From Actinostola sp. cb2023 (taxonomy: Eukaryota > Cnidaria > Anthozoa > Actiniaria > Actinostolidae): 64,000 bases of DNA. A model generated the notes under the pieces. That model had not been told where the DNA came from. It was given only the letters and a program-made list of their open reading frames with translations, and searched no databases. The DNA lies in contig JAUJYZ010000806.1 in the NCBI GenBank assembly GCA_033675265.1, positions 1 through 64,000 on the forward strand. Direction: 5' to 3'. Positions 12,407 through 23,004 of this stretch are shown piece by piece. The translations under genes and the position numbers were made by a program. Position 1 is the first letter of the stretch. Each line of letters starts with the position of its first letter.

Positions 12407-12414
12407 AAACTGAG

Positions 12415-13284
12415 CCGGTCAACAAAAACGTGGGATTCAAACAAGATTTGTGAAGGTAAAGCGTGCATAGATTATGGTTCTTTTTTTTCCGCCAACGACT
12501 GCAAAGTGTGTGAGGATTCTTCTTCTTAGACTTAATGATGTTTAAATTCCATCCTTGAACTGCCTCTCAGTTGTTTGACTGACTTTGATTCATTGAAAAT
12601 TTGTCGCTTGATTGTTGTCGTTTCTCAAAACATTTGCAATAAAAACCGACGAGTCGTGTTGGGACTCTTGAAGTTAGTTTTGTTTGCCATAGATTTGTGT
12701 TTTATTACTTAATTATGCCAGGACAAAGCACATGCATCTTGTGAATAGTTGGATCTGATGAACATAAGATAATTTCTTTGAGTGGATCGATTTTTTTCTC
12801 TTGTAACCTCGCTTTCTTTCTCGGCTTTTGATTTTTCTATATTTTTTCGCGGTTATTCGTGACTTTCACGGCGTTGGATAACTCTGTACCGGGTAGGGTT
12901 TCAATCTCCAATTTGGAAGGGATTTCGTCCTCTAAATGACAGGAATTATCTTTATTATCTTGATTTTACACCATCGTTTTACACATTTTCGTACCATCGT
13001 GAGTCCCATGCATATCGCGATGAAAAAATTACACGGTCTTCAGTAAACCACAGGCAGCCCAACCATTCCTTTTGAGGCTACTAAATAACATATGTATATG
13101 TCGGGCTCCCTGTGCTGAGTAACGTCCTATGTTGGGTTCCCTGTGCGCGTCCCGCAAGCGCCCGCAGCAATGCACATAGTGAAACAATTAGTTAGTAGTT
13201 AAAGTGCCTATCACCCTTATTATTGCTATCATGAAAATGTATTCTATGTAAGGTGAATATACTGTCGCAGGATTTGATAAGTAC
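12415..13284. other. No gene recognised
   Basis: AT-rich sequence without motif-bearing frames. Confidence 0.4.
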
Positions 13285-13620
13285 TACGTGATTTGGAGCT
13301 TTGGATATACACCTATTCCAAAAATCATTGTCCCCGCCGAAAGCAACAAGCAAGAAGCTGACGACCGCAAAGGGCATTGGGACTTTCTTCTTATTCATTT
13401 ATTCATCCGTAGACATTTTGACAACATGCATTTTCAAATGGCCGAATAGTTCCAAATGATTGCTATTCAACGCTCGTAGTGATAACTTCTCAAGTACCAC
13501 AGATAAATAAATGAATTAGGAGATTCCCAAAGTCCTTTGCGGTCGTCAGCTTCTTGCTTGTTGCTTTCGGCCCGGACAACGATATTTGGAATAGGTGTAT
13601 CATATACATGTAAATGTTTA
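13285..13620. repeat. Inverted repeat (foldback), arms about 100 bp
   Basis: The stretch from about 13,300 to 13,400 (ACACCTATTCCAAAAATC ... GAAGCTGACGACCGCAAAG) reappears inverted at about 13,525-13,605 (CTTTGCGGTCGTCAGCTTC ... TTTGGAATAGGTGT). The loop is about 110 bp. Probably a small non-autonomous element. Confidence 0.75.
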
Positions 13621-14138
13621 GCTCAATCTGCTAATTTGTAGATATATGAGTAATAAGGATTTGAAATTATTATTATTATTTCAGAATGCATATAAAGTGA
13701 TTTATGGGGAGGCATCATTTATTATACAAAAACACCCCAGTGCAAATTACTGACATTTTAAAAGTGCAGAAACGTTTCTTAGTTTTCATTGCATACTTTC
13801 ATATCATTTTTAATTATTTCAGTTCAAAGCGCCACTTGAAAATCACTTAATAAATTATGGCAAATGCCTCCTCTGACGTCACGAAATTAGCATGTCATGA
13901 TTTAAAAACCTCTATAACTGAGTAATGCGAAGCTCAAATCACATAACACTGAACCACCCCAATATCCGCTTAATATTGAAGTGATTTCTGAAATAAAAAA
14001 AATAAGGGTGATATCAAGATGTCTGAGTTCATGTGTACTAACAGTATTTTGGTCACTCAGCGCTTAGCTGGTCACAGTTCCAGCTGTTCATCCCACCCAT
14101 CCGCCGAATGAACGTTCAATGAGATTCTAGTTCAGAAT

Positions 14139-14374
14139 ACTCCAGTTTCGAGTTGTTTACGCACCTTGACAAAAGACGCATTTGCTCAACCTTAGCCTCA
14201 ATTCAGCGTAAATTATTCACAAATACCAACGACAATGTGAAAAATGTTGACATAGGACAATAGAATCATTTTTTAATTCCACGGGTTATATTCTCTGGAT
14301 TGAGGCTAAGGCTGAGCAAATGCGTCTTTTGTCAAGAAGTGCAGCAGTGTCTAAACAACTCGAAACTGGAGTAT
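14139..14374. repeat. Inverted repeat, arms about 70 bp
   Basis: TACTCCAGTTTCGAGTTGTT with AAAAGACGCATTTGCTCA (14,139-14,206) is matched in reverse by TGAGCAAATGCGTCTTTT with AACTCGAAACTGGAGTA (14,297-14,374). Confidence 0.75.
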
Positions 14375-15228
14375 TAATTAAAAACAAGCGCCCATTAATT
14401 ATAAATTCTGTAGCAATGGTTTGGCTGCCTGTGACCCGATCTTGCATTTGCATAAAGACCACAGGGAACCCGCCCATAGAATGACGTGTCAGAATCCTAA
14501 CACAGCTCTGCATATTGATTGACAGGTCAAATGGTAACCACGTGACCAACATGCATCCACAAACGCTTTCGCTTGCCGCCATTGCTTCGTGGAGAGGGAA
14601 GTTTACTCGTGATTTTTATCGCTTTCAAGCAAACATTTTGAGGTCAGCCGCTTCAAAGAGGTAAGAGAAGTTTCACTGGTATGTTCGTGTAGGCCAGAAG
14701 AAGCTGTACATTAGAAATAAGATCATTTTCCCGTTGATTTTGAGCACGATTATCCAGACCACAGTTCTTATTTTTGGCTCGCCGCGTGTAGTTGTTTATA
14801 GTTGTTTGTTTTCTGTCGTTCTCCTTCAAGCTTTCGTTAACACTATTGAACAAGGAGATACATAACTTACTAACACCGACTCACACTCTAGCCCTAGAGA
14901 AATGCTGTAACCGCCGGGTTGTAAAATAAATTGTGCCAAGCTATCTATTCCTTCGCTGATCCGAATCGATCAAACAGCGTTCAGTCGGGCTTCCTAGTAG
15001 TAATCATTCTGAAGTCAACAGTACAAACTATTTAAATAGCACCAATGAAACCATAGAAAACAAAGGACATTGCACTATTTAGTGCTAATTAAAGTTACAG
15101 TATGTATGTGGTTCTAATTGTGAACACTTTTTGCACTTGATGATATTTGTCGTCAACATATGGTACGATTATCCTGAACCTTTGCTATAAATTAGCTCTA
15201 AACTTCAGCTAACATGTGATTAATAAGC
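14375..15228. other. No gene recognised
   Basis: Only short frames without motifs. GGGCTTCCT, a motif that recurs across this part of the window, is present near 14,985. Confidence 0.4.
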
Positions 15229-18200
15229 AACTAGACCCTGTTAGCAGGGTTCACTCGTGCCCTGGTGCCGGATTGAACCAGTACATGCTAAGGACAAGAG
15301 TAGAATTGGGATCCCTGTGGAAGTGTCAGTGTGGGGGCTTTCTCAGTATATCACCGTCCTGAATTCCTGAAAATTTGAATAACAACATATTGTTGTATGC
15401 CTCGTTCTACAAAGAGTTCTTGATTTGAATAACAAAGGTTTTTCAGGATAGTGATATACTGATAAAGAGCCGAAATCAAGTTTGTATACGAGTTTGATTT
15501 TTGCTTGAAAGCTTCCCTTTTCTACCTGGAACCAGCACATGTCGCAGTTATCTTTCGTGATCAATGCGGTATGTTTTATATTTCGCTCTTAGAGTGAAAA
15601 TATTTGAACATTTTAAAAGTAAAATCAAGAGACCATTATCTTGGTATATAAAAATGTATTCAACGAGTAAAGTTCAATGATTGATACATGTAGTTGTTGT
15701 CGGTCGATTTTTCATTTAGACTTATAAAATACCATAAATATAAGCTTGTGGTTTCCTTTCTAGTAGAACACATAGACGTCCAGCTATTCGTGTGCTTATC
15801 TTCTTGGATGATAAGGATTTTCACTGAATGTTCGTGTGTGTCAGTTGTATAATTGGGCTTCCTGTGGTCACAGGTAGCCCAAACGTAGAAATCAGTGGAT
15901 CGTGACGTCTTTGGATTTTCGTTCGGTTGGATCAGGAATGAGCTCTGATAAAGCCTTCAAAGGGTATGAGATTCTCAAAAATGTCTTCACAACAGTAGTC
16001 TGAAAATTAAAGAACACGTTGGTGTAGAAATCTGAGCAAGAAATTGTGTTTTTGAGTGGTTTTGAGCGATTCGAAAATCTTGGTTCAACCGGTCATTTTA
16101 TAGTTTTGAGTATGAGTTTGTTTGTTTCTCAAAAGCATTATTTTTCTATATCGTTCCCTAAAAAATACTAGAAATAAAGAATAATAGTTGTTGAAGTCCC
16201 CTGTGTAGTTTTCTTGAGGATTTGAGTTGTATTTATTCGATGATGGGTCCAAGTTGTCTTGTGAATTTTGATGTGTTGACGAGCGCTGAACAGCGACCGA
16301 TGAAGTTGTGTGCAATTTCTAAGCCGTGGTGGATGCCTGGGCTCTGACTTGTTGCTTTATACCTCGTCTTTTTATCCTTCATTTGGCCAACACATTTAAT
16401 TTAGCCGCTTTTTAGATCGGGAATCACGACGCCTATATAACACATTGCGCATGTACAAGTACAAGACCCCATGCTTTCGCTAGACACACACCAGCTTTGA
16501 CAATATCATTGTGCAAAGACATCCCATTTGCCCTATAATCTGATTTGATTTTGACTTTATTTTTAGTGACGATTGTCTATGGAATTACGTAGTGTTTTGG
16601 ATTTGACAATGTCCCACATTGATTACGAGAAAGATACATTTTTGTATATAAATGGTCCCAATACATTACACTTGATGGAGATACTAGGCCCCGGTACTAG
16701 GCGTTGCAAACCTTTTCCCCTTGCCCTCCCCCTTTCGCTGATCCCCAACCCTCTCCCCTATTTATATTTGGGTCTCGATAGCATGTGACCGGATATTGCA
16801 CAACGATTTTCTGACGTTGAAAAAAAAATACTCGTTGGGTTTTATAACTCGTGCGGCCTACGGCCTGGGCACGAGTAATTATTGGATGAGGTTGAGCAAA
16901 ATATCGTGATTTGTCAGTGGCGAGCAGATTAATTATTTGCCGATGCCGAAGGCAGAGGCAAATAATTAATCTGCGAGACACTGACAAAATCACAATATTT
17001 TGCGATAACCGCACGAGTTATAAAACCCAACGCGTATTTTTTTGTTTTTTTTGGGGGGCGTCAGTTGTGCAATATCCGGTCACATACTATCGAGACCAAA
17101 TATACCGAGGCCTAGTATCTCCATCATGTGTAAATGTATTGGAACCATTTATATACAAACATTTATCTTTCTCACAATCGATGTGGGACTTTGTCAAATC
17201 CAAAACACTACGCATGACCACTAATTCCATAGACAATCGTCACTAAAAATAAAGTCAAAATCAAATCAAATCAGATGATCTTGTCAAAGCTGGTGTGTGT
17301 CTAGCGGCGTCTAGCGAAAGCATGGGGTCTTGTACTATTGAATTGTCTCGCACATGCGGAATGTGTTATATAGGCGTCGTGATTCCCGATCTAAAAAGCG
17401 GTTAAATTAAATGTGTTGCCCAAATGAAGGATAAAAAGACGAGGTATAAAGCAACAAGTCAGAGCCCAGGCATCCACCACGGCTTAGAAATTGCACACAA
17501 ATCCTAACTTCGGCCTTCATCGGTCGCTGTTCAGCGCTCGTCAACACATCAAAATTCACACGACAACTCGGACCCATCATCGAATAAATACAACTCAAAA
17601 CCTCAAGAAAACTACACAGTGGACTTCAACAACTATTAATCTTTATTTCTAGTATTTTTTAGGGAACGATATAAAAAAATAATGCTTTTGAGAAACAAAC
17701 AAACTCATACTCAAAACTATAAAATGACCGGTTGAACCACACCACGTGAAATTTTCGAATTGCTCAAAACCACTCAAAAAAACAATTTCCTGCTCAGATT
17801 TCTACACCAACGTGTTCTTTAATTTTCAGACTACTGTTGTGAAAACATTTTTGAGAATCTCATACCCTCTGAAGGCTTTCTAAGAGCTCATTCCTGATCC
17901 AACGAACGAAAATCCAAAGACGTCACGATCCACTGATTTCTACGTTTGGGCTACCTGTGACCACAGGAAGCCCAATTATACAACTGACACGGAAATCGTC
18001 CTAGAAGATAAGCACACGATTAATAGTCTCCCTCGCAGCCGCCTTTCGGGTCGTCACGCAACGCTGTGTTCTACTAGAAAGGAACCACAAGCTTATATTT
18101 ATGGTATTTTATATTTCGAAGTCTAAATGAAAAATCGACCGACAACAACTATCAATCATTGAACTTTACTCGTTGAATACATTTTTATAGGCAAGATGAT

Positions 18201-18497
18201 TAATCGGAATGGTCTCTTAATTTTAAATGTTCAAATATTTTCACTCTAAGAGTGAAATATAAAACATACCGCATTGATCACGAAAGATAACTGCGACATG
18301 TGCTGGTTCCAGGTAGAAAAGTGAAGCTTTCAAGCAAAAATCAAACTCGTATACAAACTTTGAAATCCACACGGATGGTGATATACTGAGAAAGCCCCCA
18401 CACTTCCACAGGGATCCCAATTCTACTCTGGTCCTTAGTATGTACTGGTTGAATCCCGTACCAGGGCACGAGTGAACCCTGCTAACAGGGTCTAGTT
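15229..18497. mobile_element. Giant foldback element, 3.27 kb
   Basis: AACTAGACCCTGTTAGCAGG at the left and CCTGCTAACAGGGTCTAGTT at the right begin two inverted arms of about 1.7 and 1.55 kb. They match along almost their whole length and meet near 16,949 at ATTATTTGCC-GATGCCGAAGGC-AGAGGCAAATAAT. The left arm carries extra sequence at about 15,360-15,480. The outer 19 bases contain a short palindrome (CCCTGTTAGCAGGG). Open frames inside are mirrored in both arms and look non-coding. Part of the central region recurs at 21,480-23,060. Confidence 0.85.
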
Positions 18498-18605
18498 TTT
18501 ATCATTCGAATCATTTCTGTCAATAAGGAATTTATTGAATATAAACATCAAGAAAAAATATTGTAAAAACGAGCTGCCATGTTTACACTGTGAATGATCA
18601 ATTAA

Positions 18606-20356
18606 GGTATCAGGGTACCCCAAACAACCATCATGCACGCAACACGCTCTAGCGCGTACTCATTACGTTAAAACCTCTATAAAGTATACATTTTCTGAAA
18701 GCTGAATAAATGCACAATTCAATAAAACAATTAGTTTTTTAGAACAAAAACAGTATATTTGAAATAGGTAAAAAAGTTCAGATTTTCACATCACTATCAT
18801 CGTCGAGGTCCCATACAGCCGCAATTTATCGGAAATCCTCGACTAATACCTTTATAAGCTCATGAGATATAGCTTACAAAAAAGGTGTCTCCGTTTATCG
18901 ATAAATTAACCCGTTGCGTTTTTATACGGTCCTAAACTTCGAGCTCTGCTAAACTGGAAACACTTTACAAAACAAGTTATAACTTTCGAAGGAAATTGAA
19001 TATTAAAATTCGGAGACACCTTTTTGAAGAATATTTATTTGATAAAGTGTCTAACAAATTTCAGCTAAATCGGATAAAATACCTTTGACCCGGAACTTAA
19101 CCTGAGTATCAGGCCTTTTTGGCGGAGGGGGAGAGAAAAAGAAAGGAGGAAGAGAAGGGAAGAAAAGCCTGACACAGACCTATTGATTTGAACCTTCCGC
19201 CCCCTCGCAGCACGATACATATATCTGGAAATAACAACCAATCAAAATCACTTCCGCTTTGTCAACTGTCATGTCAAGACTGTCGTATATCAAGGAGCTT
19301 GACCTTCAGTGCTGTTGGAGTTTTTTAAAACCGTTTCACTACGTTCTACAAGCACCGTTTATATCTTCTTCAATTTTGTTTTATCGTGCTACCCTCGTTA
19401 AATAAAGTCCTTACTTACTTACAAGATGAAACTAAGAAACAGCTGATAAATCAGCCTGTCGGCAAAACCCCAAGCACGTCGTTTTTGTTAGTTTGAAGAC
19501 AAAGTTCTTGTTATTTCTTCAATTCAATTCCAGGAAAGGCTTCATAGCTCCTTCTAGAGCCTGTCTAAATTATTTTCAATCATAAATAAAATGAAATCGA
19601 GCTTATTCTTGTAGAATACGATGTATCATTTCCGGTCGGCTGTGACGTTTCCCTGGAGACATTTCAAGCCTTTGTGTTTTATCCAATCATATCAACGTCC
19701 AGAATCTGGACGCATGACACGGGCAGATCAATGTCCTTGTGTCAGGCCTTCTTCCTCTTTCTTCTCCCCGGGCCTCTCTCCCTCCTCTTTCCTTTTTGAA
19801 GGCCTGATACTCAGGTTACCCGGAACTCAAAATGTGCGCTTGATTCATGGCTATTTTGTTTTCGAAATAAAGGCAAAAGAGTTTTCAAGTCAATTGGCGC
19901 CTTTGTTTACACAAGCGTCCATAATCCACCACAAATATGTGATCCAATACCTGATGACATATGAATGGCATTCAAAAGAAGATCGCCTTACAGTACGTAA
20001 CACAACGTGGCAGGAAAACAAAGTTACTGCTGGCGGAAAATACGAGCATTTTGACCGTGAGTGGTTTGGCATCGTTATTCAAGGATGTTTTGAGTGAGCA
20101 GTTACGATTTTTGGATACTTTCTTCGCATCTGAATCTTTGTGGAAAGTCTGTTGCATGAGTGCTGTTGACAGCTTGCTTGTCAACATCTTTTTACATCAA
20201 ATGAAACCAAAATCCGGTTTTTGATTCTAACTTTTTAGGAAAAAAATATTTTTAGATTCTGTTTTTTGGAGATGATAGATAATATTGAATTTGATTTGAT
20301 TGTCAAAAAAAATCAAAACCGGTGGTTTGAAAGTTTTTTTGGGGTACCCTGATACC
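18606..20356. mobile_element. E1: TIR element with TTAA target duplication
   Basis: Ends GGTATCAGGGTACCCCAAA and its inverted complement are 19-bp TIRs, flanked by TTAA at 18,602-18,605 and 20,357-20,360. TTAA duplications are typical of piggyBac and Kolobok elements. It contains a nested 721-bp element (19,098-19,818). The frame at 19,621-20,097 crosses that insertion boundary and is not a recognisable protein. The right ~310 bp of a second copy lies at about 25,420-25,733. Confidence 0.85.
19098..19818. mobile_element. Nested TIR element with 9-bp TSD inside E1
   Basis: Perfect 20-bp TIR TAACCTGAGTATCAGGCCTT at both ends, flanked by the direct repeat CCCGGAACT at 19,089-19,097 and 19,819-19,827. 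A 9-bp duplication fits Mutator-like elements. The subterminal regions are purine-rich on one side and pyrimidine-rich on the other, extending the inverted similarity. No coding region recognised. Confidence 0.85.
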
Positions 20357-20360
20357 TTAA

Positions 20361-21067
20361 AGGGGCAGTGTCAAGCCTCACGCATGGGTATTAAAATCAA
20401 AACAATAACACTCGGTTGAGAAGTCTACCTTGCCCGGTAGCGAGTTACAAAACCCCCCTAAAACCGTTCTAATCGCTAAATAAATTACCTATAGGACTCA
20501 TGTAGATACTAATCTTTATTTAGAAAGCAAATTTAGAACTTCAATATATCAAAAGGACAGAATTGAAGAAGTGAATTCACGGCGATATCATTTTCCAATG
20601 GCCGATCAAATAAAACACAGGAAGCCCAACACATAAGTAGAGGGTGGGAAGCTCACCGGTTTACAAGTAGTTCTACGTGAGTTTTTCTCTTCAAAAGTCA
20701 TGAACAGTACTGCACCTACGATTGATGATCAAGATTCCTTCGCAATTGACCAGAATTGCCGGTTTACAATTCGGTTTTCTTCACTCGAGGATGATGGCGG
20801 CCTGCCTCTCAACGGCTGTTCGACACTTTTTTCAACGGCTTCAAAGTCAGTTCTAAGATGAAATAATCTCCACTAGGAATTGTTGAAAATGAAGAACATG
20901 CTTTGAATTATTACTAGTGATCCATTAGACGCTTGAACAAACATGATTAAGGTCGATGGAAACGGATTGAAAACATCGATAATAATAAAAGTCCACGGTG
21001 GACTTTTATTATTTATCGCTTCTTCGTACCCAGGCTTACGCGGTCATATGGGTTGACACTGCCCCTT
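20361..21067. mobile_element. E2: TIR element at TTAA, sharing a TTAA with E1
   Basis: AGGGGCAGTGTCAA at the left and TTGACACTGCCCCTT at the right are inverted. TTAA flanks at 20,357-20,360 and 21,068-21,071. The left TTAA is also the right target duplication of E1, so one element inserted into the other's duplicated site. 0.7 kb, no recognised protein. A related fragment lies near 8,565-8,670. Confidence 0.8.
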
Positions 21068-21071
21068 TTAA

Positions 21072-21377
21072 GTGCGCATGCTCAGACCGTTATTTGCAGC
21101 GAACACTGCTTAATCTTCATTGCGCATGCTCAGACCGTTATTTGTACGCAGTTATTTGCAGGTCTTTCAGCCAATCAGAACTGCGGATAGAAATGAGTCG
21201 AATGATAACGAAACTTATCATTCGACTCATAAGTTTCGTTATCATTCGACTCATTTCTATCCGCAGTTCTGATTGGCTGAAAGACCTGCAAATAACTGCG
21301 TACAAATAACGGTCTGAGCATGCGCAGTGAAGATTAAGCAATGTTCGCTGCAAATAACGGTCTGAGCATGCGCACTT
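21072..21377. repeat. Near-perfect hairpin, arms about 145 bp
   Basis: AAGTGCGCATGCTCAGACCG at the left and CGGTCTGAGCATGCGCACTT at the right start arms that pair almost completely around a centre near 21,222 (CATTCGACTCATAA). Translated frames in this stretch are mirror images in both arms, confirming the inversion. Confidence 0.85.
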
Positions 21378-21599
21378 AATTGATCATTCACAGTGTAAAC
21401 ATGGCAAAACATGGCAGCTCGTTTTACAATATTTTTTCTTGATGTTTATATTCAATAAATTCCTTATTGATAAAAATGAGTCGAATGATAAAACAATTAT
21501 TGAACTCGGTTATCGCAAATTATCGTGCCTTCGGCATCGGCAAATAATTAATATGTGACCTCTCACGAGAAAACGTACTTAACGGTTAGCCGTTAAACG

Positions 21600-22080
21600 G
21601 GCAAATTAACGGGTACTAACGCTTTTTCAGACCGTTTAACGCTTTGCCAAATTGTGCTAACGGTTTGGCTTGAAGAGCTAACGCTTTAGCAAAGCGTTAT
21701 TAATGGTTTGGCTTGAAGAGCTAACGCTTTGCTAAAGCGTTACTAACGGTTTGGCTTGAAGACCTAACGCTTTAGCAAAGCGTTATTAACGGTTTTGCTT
21801 GAAGAGCTAACGCTTTGCTAAATCGTGCTAACGGTTTGGCTTGAAGACCTAACGCTTTAGCAAAGCGTTACTAACGGTTTGGCTTGAAGAGCTAACGCTT
21901 TAGCAAAGCGTTACTAACGGTTTGGCTTGAAGAGCTAACGCTTTGCTAAATCGTGCTAACGGTTTTGCTTGAAGACCTAACGCTTTAGCAAAGCGTTATT
22001 AACGGTTTGGCTCGAAAACTTAACGCTTTGCCAAAGGGATCTGATTTTCGATTACTAACAGTTTGACTTGAAGACCTATA
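21600..22080. repeat. Minisatellite array, left array of E3
   Basis: About eleven imperfect units; each contains the palindrome GCTTTAGCAAAGC or GCTTTGCTAAAGC. The second array at 22,665-22,960 has the same unit in the same direction. Confidence 0.85.
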
Positions 22081-22664
22081 TAATATAGCGTGTGTTCGTT
22101 GGTCATTTAGAAGTACCATATTTTCCGGCGTATTACCCGCGGGTTATCTGTTGATTTATCCATTATTCAAGCAAGGTGTGGGTAATAGACCAGTGCGGGT
22201 AATGGACTGATTTGTTTGTCATTGTATTTGTGAAGGTGCTAAGTTTTGTCACTGGGAATTCAAATACGAAGTTTATGATATCACCTGTTACGAAACATAA
22301 TGTCAAAGTGTTTCCTGTGATTGTAAGCTAAATCTTTTGCATGTTCTATTGAGATTAGAACTATCGAATACAGCAGAAATATGAAGCCGTAAACATTCAC
22401 ATCTAACGAACAAGAAATACTCATATTATGAATACGATTGCAATGTATGCAAAGTTCTCTTCAATTTTCACGTTCTCACACATCATGTGTCAATCAAGTG
22501 TCTCAAACATAACATTCTCACGTGCATGCTAATGAACTAGATAGATTTTAGAACTAATGCCGAAAGTTTATGGGAAAGACGCCCGGTATTAAAAGACATT
22601 TTGTTTTGAATCAGTCGTAGGATTGCATTGGATCGTGATTTCAAGAGTTCATTTAAACTTTCGC

Positions 22665-22960
22665 CTTTGCTTGAAGACCTAACGCTTTAGCAAAGCGTTA
22701 TTAATGGTTTTGCTTGAAGAGCTAACGCTTTGCAAAATCGTGCTAATGGTTTGGCTTGAAGAGCTAACGCTTTGCTAAAGCGTTATTAACGGTTTGGCTT
22801 GAAGACCTAACGCTTTAGCAAAGCGTTATTAACGGTTTGGCTTGAAGAGCTAACGCTTTGCTAAAGCGTTACTAACGGTTTGGCTTGAAGACCTAACGCT
22901 TTGCAAACCGTTATAACGCTTTCTTAGCCGTTAAAACGCTTATTAACGCTTAACGGTTTT
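22665..22960. repeat. Minisatellite array, right array of E3
   Basis: Same unit as the 21,600-22,080 array, about six to seven copies. Units are in direct orientation relative to the left array even though the element ends are inverted. Confidence 0.8.
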
Positions 22961-23004
22961 AACGGCTAACTGTTAAGTACGTTTTCTCGTGAGAGGTCAC
23001 ATAT

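Larger units (their letters stand above)
18498..21490. repeat. Outer palindrome interrupted by two TTAA elements
   Basis: Sequence at 18,498-18,605 (with CAATAAGGAATTTATTGAA and GAGCTGCCATGTTTACACTG) recurs inverted at about 21,378-21,480. Between the arms lie elements E1 and E2, inserted at TTAA, and then a near-perfect hairpin at 21,072-21,377. Without E1 and E2 this would be one continuous palindrome of about 530 bp. Confidence 0.75.
21553..23002. mobile_element. E3: TIR element with two internal minisatellite arrays
   Basis: About 45-bp TIRs begin ATGTGACCTCTCACGAGAAA at 21,553 and end with the inverted complement at 23,002, with about one mismatch. AT on each side may be a 2-bp target duplication. 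Inside, units with CTAACGCTTTAGCAAAGCGT and GGTTTGGCTTGAAGA (about 44 bp) form arrays at 21,600-22,080 and 22,665-22,960 around a unique core of about 590 bp. It sits in a partial copy of the centre of the 3.27-kb foldback. No coding region. Confidence 0.8.

Noticed and set aside
16573..17246. Frames of 70-110 codons at the centre of the foldback
   Set aside because: They occur in mirrored form in both arms, as expected of an inverted repeat rather than of coding sequence.
19621..20097. 158-codon frame as a gene
   Set aside because: It crosses the boundary of the nested 721-bp element and its 9-bp duplication, so it is a chance frame.
21600..22960. Regularly repeated units that might suggest a CRISPR array
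   Set aside because: Units are contiguous minisatellite repeats without unique spacers, inside a TIR-bounded element in eukaryotic DNA.
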